Source: Burhinus oedicnemus (Eukaryota; Chordata; Aves; Charadriiformes; Burhinidae). From it: DNA of 64,000 bases. Of this stretch, positions 50,878 through 64,000 are shown one piece after another. Numbering within the stretch: the first letter of the stretch is position 1; each line of letters opens with the position of its first letter. The translations under genes and the position numbers were made by a program. The stretch lies in NCBI GenBank assembly GCA_008921705.1, contig VFFE01007108.1, positions 1,260,218 through 1,324,217 on the forward strand, written 5' to 3'. A model generated the notes under the pieces. That model was given only the letters and a program-made list of their open reading frames with translations, was not told the DNA's origin and ran no database searches.

Positions 50878-53783
50878 GAAACAGCTCTCCATCCCCAAAA
50901 TGCTAAGAAGGAAAATAACTAAATGAAACCAGAAGTTTCAAAGTTTAGGTAGAGAATCACAGAACTGATTTGACACATCATATTTAGATTCTTTAAGTGT
51001 TCTCTAAGATTAAAAGTGGGGGCTTTTTAAATCAACATTCTCTGAGAACCATGGGCTAAGCAAAAGGCAAATAAAATTGGATGTTGTCAAAGAAGCAATA
51101 TTTCAATAATAATGATGAAGTTCCTGCTGGTCCATGACACTGAGAGGACTGTACCTTATCTTTCCACAGTGATTGCCTGCAATACACTGACCTAAAAGGT
51201 CCTTTCTAGACCTGAATTTTTTTATATAGCTGACAAAGAAATTAATTTGAATAATTTTCAATTCTGTTCATTATTTCTAAGCATCTTTACAGCATTTGGA
51301 TGATGCATGTGAAGGAAAGAGGAAAAATATTCAGCATTTTTTAAAAAAGAGACCCAGAGCTGCAGCTGATTATTAATTTTCAGAGAAGTAAGTTTATTGC
51401 AAGCCATTTTGAGTTCAAAATAAATAGTATCTGGGTTTATTGCTGTATCTATATTTTATATAATTAATAAAGTTCAGTGTGAAAGGCCCTGACTTTTAAT
51501 AACTCATTAAGTGAATCTAGCAATGCAAGAAGCTAAACATCCTTATTTCCTACTAAGATGTATTTCTTTAGCACAGACTCTTAAGCAAATTTCAGGGATG
51601 ATTAATTAATAGGGGCACTCAGGCAAGCACTGCTCAAATCTGTTTTTCTTATGAATTGCCTTCTAAACACCACTTCAAATCTCTAAAAGATCACTATTAT
51701 GAAACTGCTTTTGTTATGAAAGACTAGAATGGGTTAAGATAACTATCTAATTTTTTTTTTTTTACATGTCAAATAATAGCGTCATCAACAGAATAAGGAA
51801 GCAAGTTACAGATTATTTGTGCAAATGCTTCTTTACTTTTCAAATTTCATTTCACTGTTTCTCATCACTCTCAGTAAAGGAGATACAGGGGCAGATCTGC
51901 TGCCAAGCGTAATACTCATTACCCCGAGCAAACCCATTCAGGAAGGATACTCGGGCTAATGAAATGTCACCTGTAAACAACTGCTGCTTAAGTGGCTGAC
52001 TTAATACTTGTTCACAACAAGCACAGCAACAAAACCTGTTGCAATTATTCTACTCGGTATAGAATGTACCCACGTTTGTCCTAAGGGACCTAACTTCTGC
52101 TCAAATTCAACAGCCTTTTTAACCTGTGATTCAGACTAATTACGACACTAAAAAGATGATTTTCATCCTGCCTTCAGGCAAGCGATGCATTTTGGCTGTG
52201 TCATGGGACCAAGTAGCGCAGCACAAGGGGAGCCGATCAGTTGAACCAAACAGTTAATGTCTGGGACCTGAACTCCACAATATACACATTTCCAGTGGTT
52301 TTACCCTAACCCCACTTTAGTCTGGTTGGGGCACTGAATATCCATGAGCTGCCGCAGCAGACAGTGTGTACTGTGGAGCATATCATATCCCCAGCTCTGC
52401 TCCAGCTGGAAGGCAGCCCCCAGGTTCACCCTGAGTGGGGAGGACTGAAGTACAGGAACAGGAGCGAGCCAGGGACATGCTTCAAAAACACATTCTTGAT
52501 CAAAATTAATACGCTAATGTAGATATAGCTGAAGTGAACCCCTGGGTTTCCTTGCATTCAGCCTTACTTTGTGTGATTTCTATGTCCTTCACCGCTGGCC
52601 TTAGTAAGAATTTAGGCAAGAATAATTGAGAGTAAATCTCCAGAGCCTAATTTATGCAGGCTTAAATCTGTGGCTGAACTGTATCCCTAACTTTAGGGCA
52701 AATAACCTTATCCAAAGCTATTTGGATACATTACATTCCACTACTACAGGGATTGTTCTTTGCACAGAATTCTTTATCCACTTTCTTATTTCATTTAAAC
52801 TGACTGGTTTGCCCTTCCAACAGATTAGCTCCTTGTTCTCATTCAAGAGAATATTAGCTTTTAAAATAAATACAAAAGACAATCTATTGTGCAGGAATTT
52901 TAAGAATTCTGTATGGACCTGTACTGTTAATTCTGCTCAAGTTAATGACTTTCAGGTCTGGTGCAGTGGAAACTAAATCTTTCTTGGTATGTAAGAGACA
53001 TTTAACTCAGCAAATTTGAATCCAGACCTCTTGGAGCAAAATGTGGTTCTATAGTATGGCCGGCATGGAAAGCAGGCAATTAGTGATTAAAAAATACATT
53101 TAAATGTCAGAGAAAGCATTCGGTGATTGTCTGCCTTTGCATTTATGGTGAAAAATAACAGACCTTTCCCCATGTTGATTAATGACAATTAATTGAGCAA
53201 TGTAATTTTATCCTTCAAGTATTTTTGTACTTGGCTGAACTGGACAAAGTTCAGTATCGTTTAGCTTTGCTTTATCAAAAATTGAATCATGTTCTTAGAT
53301 GAAAATGCACAGAATCAGGACACGGACAAAGTAAAATGCATTAATTCTTATACTATTAATGTTAATTCTAATAACGTTTTTTTAACTATTCTTTGCATAG
53401 TTTGTGATGAGAATGAATATGTCTAACATAAATTTTAGTGCTCAGTTTGGCATTTAATTCAGTAGACTGGCATTGCTCTGAAAGTAGGATTTGACTCATT
53501 ACCTGAAACTATTTGAGATACTGTCAAGTTTTGCATTAACTACAGTATTCTGGTTATTTCCATGATACCTTGTATTTCTGTGCATTCTGTGTCTATAGCC
53601 TCAATGAGGTACACGATGGCAAGGGGGAATGCAGGCATAAGCGTGCTACTTTTGAAATAAAAGATGTCTAATCAACTAATCTGGGGACCAGGGCTGCTCC
53701 TGACTCCTCCGTTTGAACTGCTACATACGTAGCCCACAGGCAAAGCACAGTTTAGGTTTTAGTTAACTTCTGTTGTATCTCAG
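50878..53783. other. AT-rich stretch with an old foldback-like remnant
   Basis: No gene is recognised. At 51916-51928 and 51950-51962 there is an imperfect 13-bp inverted repeat with one mismatch and a 21-base loop. The surrounding text (GGGCAGATCTGCTGCC at about 51890) recalls old palindromic repeats of sauropsid genomes. 51200-51225 weakly resembles a CR1 tail. Confidence 0.35.
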
Positions 53784-54024
53784 CCGGGCACTGATGTGGA
53801 AGCAGGTGGGTTCTTCAAATGGAAAGGATCTTGCACTGAAAGCATGTGGATTTGATCCTGATGGCTTTAAGTTGTGTGAAGAATCCAAAGTGTGGACATC
53901 ACAAGACTGCCTCTTAGCTTCTCACGCCTCCAGCATTGCAGCTCGTAGCCTGATTTCATCTGCTGCTGTTACAGATCTTACTCCTGCCTGTTCATACGTG
54001 CCTTCATCAGACCAAATAATGAAG
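53784..54024 (+). other. Candidate coding exon, unrecognised product
   Basis: A polypyrimidine tract ending GTATCTCAG precedes 53784, and GAAG|GTCAGT follows 54024. This gives a 241-nt segment open through 80 codons in one frame, starting one base into a codon and ending on a codon boundary. The frame stays open upstream to 53773 and downstream to 54138. The peptide is rich in Ser and Ala (for example HASSIAARSLISSAAV) and has three to four cysteines, without a recognisable domain. The donor GTCAGT is only a fair match. The patch is less AT-rich than its surroundings. It may be a real exon of an unknown gene or a chance ORF. Confidence 0.2.
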
Positions 54025-57000
54025 GTCAGTAAAGTGTTTAATATCATTATAGGATCAATAATTTTAAGCAACTTCCCTTGTCTTTTCAGAGTTCTCACTG
54101 CTTTTTTCTCAAATCTAATGTTGCCTTTGAAATCATAAACAATGATGCTTCTTTTTCAACATAAACATAATCTCCTTTGAATAATCAGTGGTTTGAAAAA
54201 AATTATCACGGAGAAGCAGTGTAGCAATGTTATTTATGCAAATAAAATAAATCCCCAGAAAAAGATATTTACAGGAATATTACCCTAAAATCAGAATTTT
54301 CTTGGGAAATGATATCTCATTATGCTATGTCTTTCTTGATCAACATGTCCTGTGTTTGAGCAAAAAGATGGCAGCTCAAGTGTTAAAATCAGTTACTATA
54401 AATATATCAGCTTTACCTGCCCTACAAAGCATCATCATGTCTAGTATTATTTAGGTTTATTTGCAGAAAATGTGGAAACCATGATAACCAAATTTGGCAT
54501 TTGATTCTCTTTCCAAGCAACTTGATAGAAATTTTTCCTTTTGCATTCAGTACTGCAGAATCAAGTTGGATTTTTTTATTGTCGTTTTTTGGTTTTTTGT
54601 TTGGTGGTTGGGGTTTTTTTTTGCATTACTGATGACTTATTTATACAGACAATATCTCCTGTGTAGACCTTACAAAAAAGGTTCAGGGTAGCTGATAAAC
54701 TGGAGATCGCTCCATTAAATGAAGTTCTGTCCATTTTCCCTGAAAATGACTTTTGGGGTGCTATTTCTTTCCTTACACGTATATTTTGTATTGTTTATTG
54801 TCCTGGAGTTAAAATTTAGTTGAAATTCATTCTGTTACTGTTTCATGTTTGTGTTTGAAGATCTTAATGAACTGTTGCAACACTGCCTTATTGAAGGGAT
54901 TTACATTGGACCAAATTTGTAAATCAACCCTAAAGTTTCCCTATGTTGAAAGACTTTCAGGCAGTGAGTGCACAATGGTAATCAGTGACTTGTTCTCTGG
55001 TCTCTTCTGCTTCTAGTCACATTTCTATGTTCTGCCTTTTTTTCTTTCTTTTTTTTTTTGGTCTCTGGCAGGTTGTAAGGTCATATGTAAAGCAGACAAG
55101 TAACGGTCAATGCTGTAAGAACTGACCTCAGCCCAATCTTCATCTGCGAAGTGGGCTGTAATGCTCTTGCTCTTCCAATCATGAAAGGCAACAAGTGCTC
55201 TTTTATAAATCTTCCCAAGCAGGCAAGAACTCCAGTTCCAGTAGTTTAACTGTCGTCAGTGAGAAAAGTGTACTGATTGAAAGGAACTTTTCTTTCAGTA
55301 GCAATAGCATGCTATTTATAGTAAATTGTCTGGAAAGAAAGGAAAAAGAGAATTAAAACCTTTTGATGTTAAGAGCTGGTTATTTAGCTTTAGACCTGGA
55401 GATGCTTTAACAAAATGTCTTCCAAGGTTTTGGTGGTACCAGCACATGCTTACCTATTCTGTTAGTTCTACGGAAATCAGTAAGATATCCTGTGATACTC
55501 CTGTTTACAGGAGCTATATAGCTAGCTACATGTACAGGTGTTTTCCTGTATCCTGTATCTGAGTAGCAATTGAGTATTTGCATTTCCTTTAAACATATGA
55601 AGTAATTAAATATTATTTGATCACAGATTCTTGTCAAAATGTTAGGAATATTAACAGTAATTTAAACCCATGAGAGTTTTTGGGATTGCTGAAAAGAGGC
55701 AATTGTTTAGGAAGATCAAACAGCTGCATATTTGAGTTGGAGCTCAGGGTTTCTGTTCTTACTATTAATTGACTCACTTTCACTTTGTGGGAACAGATGA
55801 GGAAACTTGCTTTCAGAGAAATGATAACTCACAAGCATGAGCAGGGAACTGACACACAGTTCTCTTCACCTGTTGCCATCAAGTCCAGAAAGGAAAATTA
55901 TATTGTGACTGTTTTCTGCATTAGGTATTGATATGTCTCTGGCCAGCAATGCATCTGAACATTTGAAAAACTCTCCGGGAATTTACTAATGGCAAGGGAG
56001 GGGGGAAAAAAAGTCTGATTACTTCATCAGTATAGCATTAAAAACTGCCATGGAAATAACAGTCGGTGTCTCTCTGACCTTGTCTTCCAGCTGTAAGCCT
56101 TTGCCCAGGGGTAGCTGGTTTACTTTTCCAACTTAAAAATATAACTAATTAAAGCTGAAGAATCAATCCATCGTGCCCTGTCTAAGAAGACAATACAATA
56201 TATGATATGAGAGCCTTATAGGGGGTAATACTAATATGCCAAATAGGTTGGTTTTTTCCCTTCTGTCCTTCAGTTTGAAGTTCTAGTCAGGAACAGTGAC
56301 TGCAGACTAAGGGAATTCCTACTGTTTCCCCCTATTTTTTACCAAAAGTGCAGAAACTCTAACCCCAGAGAAACACTTGTTCCCTTCTGCTCCCATGCCA
56401 ACCTGCTACTCTTCAGGACTGCATCTTGTCACATCGTGAAACGACGTGTGAATCAGAAGGCTGTACCATAACACAGAGAGCAGGAGGTTTAGCAAAAAGA
56501 AGCTCTGTTCCTTTCCCGCAATTTTCAAGGCTCGTTTCAGCATGTTACTCTTTATTCGGTACCTACTACCACTCAGAGAGATTGCCAGAGAGACACTATC
56601 TCACACGTAACACTGTATATATTGTACCTTTACTGTACTTTTCAGAGGATAAGGTATAAACATTCAGTCAGATGTTGGGAACTGAGGATACGGTGTCACA
56701 TAAAAAGCCAGAATTTACCTCTGAGAGGAAACAAGTACAATTCTACTGATAAATTGCAGTCATATTTCCCATACCATGCAATCATCTTGAGTTTTACGGA
56801 GTCCAGCTATTGAATAGCAGTCAAAATGCCAGCACATCCACTCATAAATCATTAAATGGTCTTGTGGGGTATTTTCACTGGATTAGCTACAGTTATAATT
56901 AAAACAGTACTTGACCTGATGTTAAATGGGATTATATTCAAATTTTTAAAGCCATTCTCTCAAATACCAATTTTATTGCATGAGTTAGCATGCAATTAAA

Positions 57001-57880
57001 AGATTGTGTAACACCACATCAAGACTGCAATCCTAAGTGATTGAAACAAGAAAAACAAACATATTTTTCTACAACTTCTACAATTAATGGTAATACAGTA
57101 ACAAAGTTAAAGAATTCTCATTTTCCGTAGATGTATTTGAAAACAATGAAGTAGAAAAATTTGATTCACTTTATATAGAAAAGGGCAGCACTAATTTTAC
57201 GAGGCAATGTTAAAACCCAACTCGCTGGGAAATGAACCCATACCCTTATATAGGAGAATCTGGATTTGCTGTTGTTGACATTGCTGGATTCTTCTTTCTG
57301 AAACAGTGTAAGTAGACCATCATCTTAAGCAATCACCTCCTAAAAGCAACATTCTTTCCAATTATAATCACATATTTCATCTACTACTATGAGAAAACAG
57401 CTAAGAAAATTATGGTGGATCACTGCCATTGACATTTAGGAATGTAAGTTCTATTTTGCACATGCAGATCCTAAATCTTTGTTTTTTCAAACACAGTTGC
57501 CATACATTGATGAAAATTTAAGACTTCATCTTCTAAATTTGGTTTTTGGTTTAAGTGCTTCCAAAAGCCAAATTCTTTTCTCTTTGTTCCAGTAAACATT
57601 TCAATATTAGCACTTATTTAAAATTGGTTACCCCAAACTTTATTTTAAATGCATGTGACCCCAGCAAACTAAAGCAGCCTCTGCTTCCTGTTTCAGCTAA
57701 AGTTTATAAACTAGTAGGCTTTCAGTAATTAACTTCCTCTATTAATGTATTTTTGGCAGTTCACAAAGCGCATGGTCAAATTGAAGAACATTTTGTTTTG
57801 TTTTAGCCAAGAATTTTAGGAGACACTTTTAGCCATATATTCCAGTATGTATTTGCTTTTTTCATAATAACATCACGTTA
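54025..57880. other. AT-rich non-coding stretch
   Basis: No gene is recognised. Low-complexity T-rich tracts lie at about 54574-54625 and 55037-55059. All ORFs are short, below 80 codons. Confidence 0.5.
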
Positions 57881-58240
57881 TTTAGTCATGGTCCAGCCTA
57901 AAATCCACTATGATCCCAAGATCTTTTACTACAGCACCGCTGCCTTGCCTGTGGCTCCTTACCTGGATGTGTGTAGATGTTATCCTGCCTCAAAGGAAGT
58001 GTCATTGGTGCTCAGTTTTTCTCAGATCCTTTTGATTTCTAAGCCTGCTCTTGACAACAGCGCTGTCTGCAAATTTGCTGCGTCTAGTCCTTATGCTACA
58101 GTCCAGATAAATTCTGAAATTACTGAAAAGGACATGGCTGAATTAAAACTTTTTGCAGTTATCGCATTTGGTACAGTAGTTGGTTTTGACATTGAACCAT
58201 TGATAAACTGGAAAACCATATTCAGAAAGAAGTTTTCACA
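57881..58240 (-). mobile_element. Ancient CR1/L3-type LINE fragment (RT remnant, minus strand)
   Basis: Two RT motifs can be read on the minus strand. 57885-57923 encodes DLGIIVDFRLDHD, matching the CR1 [10 protein letters not shown] block. 58059-58079 encodes SKFADSA, matching SKFADDT with the second catalytic aspartate changed. They share a frame but are 45 codons apart, against about 66 in the copy at 3.3-5.1 kb, so material has been lost between them. The match continues weakly to about 58240. The plus-strand 158-codon ORF at 57888-58364 is antisense to this remnant and is not a gene. The worn state implies great age. Confidence 0.65.
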
Positions 58241-61200
58241 TACGTATCTTGTAATTTCATTTACACAGCTATGCTACATTAGTTTCTCCAGTTACTGTTG
58301 TGATATCAGAGTTGTATTACTAGTACAAAAAGAAGAAAACACATTTTTGACTTTTCAAATCTAATGCCTTTACTTTGTTGTGTGTGTTGAATTAAAGACA
58401 GCCCTTATGAGACATTAGGGCACTTTATCAATTTTTAAAAGGAAGCACTTTAGCTACTGTGTACACAAAGCACCACTAACTATTTATTTGAAAAAAAAAA
58501 AATCTATGGATGTGGTTTAAAGAAATGAGGATGCATCATTTAATCTTCATTGCCCTTTTGCAGGATTTCAGTCAGGAAACTGTTCAGCCATACAGATTTC
58601 ATTACTGAAATCAATGGAAGCATCAGTTTATGTAAAAGCTTCTTGTACAGGAACAAAAAGGCAAGATTAACTTCCCTTTTTTTATTTTTTTTTAAACTCT
58701 ATTTTTGCTTTGTCACTTTTCTACATCGTTTTCTCTCTACAGACTCACCAGGCTCCCTCTGGTGGTTCCCTAACTAAAACATTGCTGTGCTCAGGGCCAC
58801 ATACAAAGCCACAAATTAAAGGCTGATTTCATTAGCACTTCTTGCTTTAATAATAATTAAGAAATTATAAATTTATTAAAGTATAAGGCTTTGTGTAGCC
58901 TACTGTTGTGTCATCTAGATCATAATATGCTTTCTGAGCTAAAAATATTTGAAAAACCCATTAGGATTTTTTTTTCTCAAATCCTTTTGGGGTTTGAAAG
59001 TGAGAAATAGATGATACAACTAATCAGTAGGTTAATATTCCATAATATCAGTATTAACAATCCAAATAGAACATCTAAATCTATAATTTCAGTTAATTGA
59101 CTTTTAATATCTCTTTTTACTCAAGCAACATTCTCTGATACTCTGGATGTCTCATACTCTCTCTCAGCTGACAATCTTTTCTCCTACCTCCAGTGCGGAT
59201 TTTCTCTTGATCCCAGGGATATTGCAAACTAGCACGGGAGAATTTCTGGCTGAAATCTTGGTAGATATTGCCCTCTTTTGAGCTCACAGCCATCCAACTT
59301 TAACGATACTATTTACTTTTAAAAGATTTCTTCAAATCTTTCCATGATCAATATCGGGAAAAGTCACCTCTAAAGACCCAATAAAAAGAAGCTATGTATT
59401 TTTAAAATTAGAGTACCAGTATTAATAATTTTTATATGGTACTTCTTTTTATTAAAGCAGAATTATTTTAAATATGAAAAAACACACCAGATTTTGCACA
59501 AGGCAGCCCCAAACTTGCTTGACAAGCCTATTTTACCTGCATCACCTTTGCAGATGAACAGAATTAAGACTACATAATTTCTCACTGAGGTCAAGCTTCT
59601 GACACGTCTTGCCTCTTCAGAACTTCTTATGGTTAAAATACCTGAATTTAATTTCTAAGAAACAGCTAAATACAGAGATAATGAAAAATAGAAATTGAGT
59701 GATATATATTTTTTTATATTCTTTCATTGTAAGTGATAAATACTTACATTATGAATGTAATAATGTCAAAACTTTTTGTTCTTCTTGTGTTTACACTTCT
59801 TATATTGTGTATGGAGTAGCAGAAGGACTTCTATCTTTGCCAGGAATGTGCAGAAAGAAAAAAACTTTCACTCTTGCTGGATCTGAGCACAGTTGGGGCA
59901 TAGGAAAATGTTCAAGACTATTCTGTCCTATCTGTTCTGCAACTTTCATATCTTTCAAGGCTTTTAATTCAATGTTAATGGTTTTCTCAAATAATACCCC
60001 TAAGATACTCCTTCTTCAGCTCATTACTCTAGGAAGAAAACCCTCTGGAGAGTCTCATAACCACGTGCCTGGCTGCATATATAAAATCTTTTCATTAATT
60101 TATATTTATAGAGAGATAGATAGATAAAATAGGTAAGCAGAGTAATCTACACATGCACATATGTATACTTGGCACCTACTTCGTGGCAGCTGCTATATGA
60201 AAAGGCTGGGAAGCACAGTACCCTGCTGATGCCTGTTCATTACAGGAAACGCCAACATGCCCGAGTTGATCAAATGCTGAGAATGTGATGTCTCCTAGAC
60301 CCACATGTGATGTAGTTTTTGGACTTGAGGCTTTAATCAGTCTTGAAGTATGGCTTTGGTTGACAGAAAATTAAAAAAGTAAGTATTATTAAGATAATCA
60401 AATTCCTCCATAGTCTGTAACTCGAGTGAATTCTTGAAGTATCCACATTTTTTTAAGCTGTTCTCATATATTTCACAATTTCTTTTCAACACTAAGAAGC
60501 TACCTGCTCTCCCAAGTATCCAGGAAAAAAAATGGTCTCAGGTAAATTGCAATTTGGTTAGAACAAACCTGTGGAACACCTATGGGCAGCTCAATACATC
60601 ACTGCTTCTTATGCATCCCTGTGCAGGTATATGTAGTACTGTCTCCCTTCCTGATGTTTGTGATGGTCAGTCAGGGTCGTGTGTATGGGCACAAAACTGT
60701 ATTTCAACGAAAGAAACTTATGAATGTAATTTCTCTGACCTAGTGACTATATAGAATGAGGTCAGAGAATTTCTGCTTTATTTTAAGTCCTTAACAATAG
60801 TACTTTGTTCTGTCCTTTCCATAAATAGAGCGAACTGGTACAGAAAATGATCTGTAATGTATTACACAAATTCAACATGAAATCTTTCTCTTTTAGAGAT
60901 GACTAATAAATACAAAAATAGACTATTTATATGACTGTTAAGTCAATGTAAGCAGTCATGTGTTAGTTTGGTATCAGTTGATTCAAGTCAGTTTTTTAAT
61001 TCGATTAGTCATTGTTAAGCAGCTGAGAGAAATGTGAATTTGCTGATTTCTTCTCAATAACTTAACATAGCAAAAATTCAAGCACTGAAATTTTCTTTTA
61101 GAAATTTTACAAGGAAATGAATATTATAAGAGCCTAACACAGATTTATACTAAGACAGCAGAAGTACAAAACCATTCTTTTCAATCATTACTATATAATA

Positions 61201-64000
61201 TCATGCCTCTCTTTGAGCCATACATGTTTCTACAGTGCTACAAAGAACTTGTATAATTGCAAACATCTTGCTCTTAGGAAAGATCACAATATAAAATAAT
61301 AGAAAAAATGCAGTAATCTCATGAAACCAAATCCCTGAAGTATACTAGTTTCGTCAGTATCAATTTGGGTAAGCTCTGCTGAGAATTTAAACGCTACTCT
61401 GGCTTCTCTGCATCTCAGAAGAAATATATTTTATCTGTCTCAGAGGAGTTAATTCTATCTCCAGAAATCAACTGATAGATACAACCCACTAAAATGCACA
61501 TTAGTAAAATATTAAAAAACTGCAACTAATACCATTATGGTTTTGACTACTACATGATTATTTGGTAAGAACAGTAAAAGAACATATTTCGTTAATAAAG
61601 TCATCCTTTCATGACTGAAACAGTTTAATGAACATCAGCGTGTTCTCATAAAGATAAAAGGAGCTATGGATTGAGTTTGTATGCATCATTTGCATATTTT
61701 TCTTTTAAAAGTATTCAACAGAAATGTACAAAAACCAATAAGAGAAATAAGACTGAAGTTATTGAAAACTGGTTTTACTCCTTAGTCTCATATTTTTCTC
61801 TTTTGTTTCAGTGTTTTAATTTTTCTTTAGAAAAAAGAAAATCAGACACTGGTTACCATAACAAAACTAAAAAGCTTGCATTTTAACCAAATTATTGCAT
61901 TAAATTCTTAAATGAATATATAAATATAGACTGTGGTTTCCTTTAAAAGATTGCTTTTATAAAAAAGTCAAGACTCAGACAGAAAACTGATACAAACTGA
62001 CAGGGCTTCAGTTGAGTCAAATTATATCAGCAATAGATTTCAACCTCACTGAACCTAAGGGTCAAATAATATTAAAAAAAAAAACAGAAACAGATTCAGA
62101 AAATTATGCAAATTCTATAATCTACTGACCTGATGCTGTGATTGACTTAGGTTTTCCTGGACACTTACTTAGTGGGATATCAGTGGAAACTGAGCATAAT
62201 TAGCACTCAAAAATTGTACTTTTTATTCAAAAAATAGAAGTTTCAAAGGCTGGCTTCAAGAATGTTTTTAAAAGGAGGAAAAAGAAAAAGAATAGCAAGA
62301 AGTCAGCCAGCCTAAAATGAGTTACTTTGTCATTTTTTTCACGACAAAACCAAATGAAAACTCAAAAGAAATATATTAAAAATAACTAAGAAAGTATAGG
62401 AATAATTTCTCTTCTGACAGATACATAGAGTTTGTCACTGTGGTTAATTAAATATGAAACTGCCCCAGTTGCATGCTGATTTTCCCAGGTCCTCAGGGTG
62501 AAACACCTCAAAAATAATGTCATGAGGGGTTTTGATGACCAAAAGAAGGTACAGCTTCTCTTGCTCCATGTTAGGGCTGGTGACACAAAGGACAGGGCTG
62601 TACACAGGACTAAAAGGGACACCTTAAGACACACAATCTGCATACTCCACCATTGCGCCTACTTTCCGTGCTTCTTTAGGACAGTTTGTATGATCCTCTT
62701 AATTCACTAAAAATGATCATTGTACATTAAGGCACATTGCTGTTTTCCTTCCAGGAGGACAAGCGTAGGCAATCTTTGTATTTTGGATCAACCTTGTTCC
62801 CTCAAGTCCCTCCACCAGGTGGACACCTGTGAACCTGAACTGCCTCCAGCAAGGGATGCGAGTTGTCAAATATTAAAAAGTGCCTGCAAAAGGAAAGAGA
62901 ATAAACTGTTTTTCGTATCCACAGATCAGAAAGGAGCGTGTCTAAATTGCTGTCCTAGAAATGTAACTTATCAATAGCAAACAGCTTTCTGATTGCAAAT
63001 GATAGCCAAGCACTAAAACAGTGTCTACAAAGGTGGTGGGGTTTCCATCAGTAGTACTTTTAAGGATAAATAGGTATTTATGAATATTGGTTATACATAA
63101 TTAATTGCTCTTCTTTCTGATTTCTGTTTGCCTTCTGAGATGCAGGGCAATTAGATTAGGAACTCCTGCAGAAAAACCCTCTTTCATGGTGCTCTGCATG
63201 TACCCAGCGAGTCTTGGGAGACAAGGGAAGGGAAGACAACCTCATCTATATTTTTGGTAAGCTTCAAATAAACTCTGAGTAATTACATCTCCCAAGAATT
63301 CTCAGAACAATGAAAAATAGAATCGGTCTAATGATCCGGACTCTGAACAAAGCCCTCTCCCAGAGCAAATTAAAACACCGTACAGCTGTGCCTGAATCAG
63401 TAAGCACCAACTTAGGTAGTTACCAAAATCAATAAAGAAGAAAAGTCTGGCTCAAACAAAATCAAGTTTGAGCTGCCTCCATCCACTGCAATAAAAAAGT
63501 CTCACTAATTAGCTGAAGGTAAAACCAGTCTATGTTCTACCAGAAAAATGACAGGAGCTGGAAAAAGCCACAACACAGAGAGCTGACAGCAGCACTGAAA
63601 CCTGGCTTCTGCAAGACCTTTAGTTAAGATCTATGGCAACTACGGACTGATGTTTCTGTGTTGAATTTTTCATTTTTATCTCTATATTTTAATGTCCTTT
63701 CCTAACACAGACAAAGTCATAACAGCAGCAAGGTGATGGGCAGCATACAAACCTGTAAAAGAAAATAACCTTCTACTCATCCTCAGAACTTTGTAACTGA
63801 AATTAATTTTGTCAGGCTTTTAACTAGAAGATAGGAAACATGTTTTGTAAAGCAGTCAGGATCTGCTGGTAATTCTAATAGTAATTCTAACGAAGACTAT
63901 TAGATCTGCCTTAGGGTTTTCTCTTCCTGCCTCACAGTTTATACAACAACAGTCTGCCATTTAAAATTAGCAGCTGTTGTACCATTTTCCTAGAAACTAT
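58241..64000. other. AT-rich non-coding stretch
   Basis: No gene, RNA or named repeat is recognised. The longest ORF is 59699-60127 (+, 142 codons) without a recognisable domain. Short A- or T-runs occur at about 58490-58501 and 58677-58692. Confidence 0.45.

Noticed and set aside
50953..50975. AGAATCACAGAA as a CR1 tail
   Set aside because: The bases that follow do not continue as CR1 3' UTR, so a 12-base match is best taken as chance.
51195..51225. CR1 tail on the plus strand
   Set aside because: AAAGGTCCTTTCTAGACCTGAA is like a CR1 3' UTR but no terminal octamer follows and the left side does not match; left as a weak resemblance.
57888..58364. 158-codon plus-strand ORF as a gene
   Set aside because: It is antisense to an ancient CR1/L3 RT remnant, whose motifs are visible on the minus strand.
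1..64000. tRNA, rRNA, snRNA, CRISPR arrays, endogenous retroviral LTR pairs or other viral insertions
   Set aside because: I looked for T-loop, snRNA and primer-binding-site signatures, paired LTRs, regularly spaced repeats and viral polymerase motifs and saw none; weak or very old copies could be missed by eye.

Overview
The window looks like a piece of an avian nuclear genome (at least a sauropsid). The evidence is that every interspersed repeat I can name is a CR1-type non-LTR retrotransposon, several ending in the CR1 octamer tail ATTCTATG or ATTCTGTG. The rest is AT-rich, sparsely repetitive DNA with no Alu, B1 or L1 sequence, and one GC-rich CpG island stands out sharply. There is no bacterial-style gene packing. 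Almost all open reading frames of 60-190 codons look like chance ORFs or shadows of repeats.

Layout. About 75-720 is a CpG island, probably a promoter; the strand of the gene it serves cannot be settled here. 3347-5104 (+) is a 5'-truncated CR1 with a broken reverse-transcriptase ORF and an unusually clear flanking duplication. Shorter CR1 pieces lie at 6561-6690 (-), 22365-22512 (+) and 31060-31100 (-). A second long one, also 5'-truncated, lies at 40167-41432 (-). Older, worn retroelement remnants lie near 14380-14580 and 57880-58240; in the latter, RT motifs are still readable on the minus strand. A diverged direct repeat of about 600 bp occurs twice, at about 30915-31540 and 37870-38510, and one copy is interrupted by a CR1. 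A GC-rich block at 35840-36475 carries a degenerate repeated motif. A (CCCTTA)n hexamer array at 45044-45109 resembles telomere sequence but is not telomeric.

No complete protein-coding gene of the host can be supported. Three places have exon-like splice signals: 20176-20360, 53784-54024 and 29332-29458. The first combines a textbook branch point, polypyrimidine tract and AG with a 62-codon open frame carrying three N-glycosylation sequons. I do not recognise its product. The simplest overall reading is an intergenic region or very large intron downstream of, or beside, a CpG-island promoter. I found no evidence of a new gene system. The items most worth checking are the candidate exon at 20.2 kb, the duplicated 600-bp segment and the CR1 target-site duplication.
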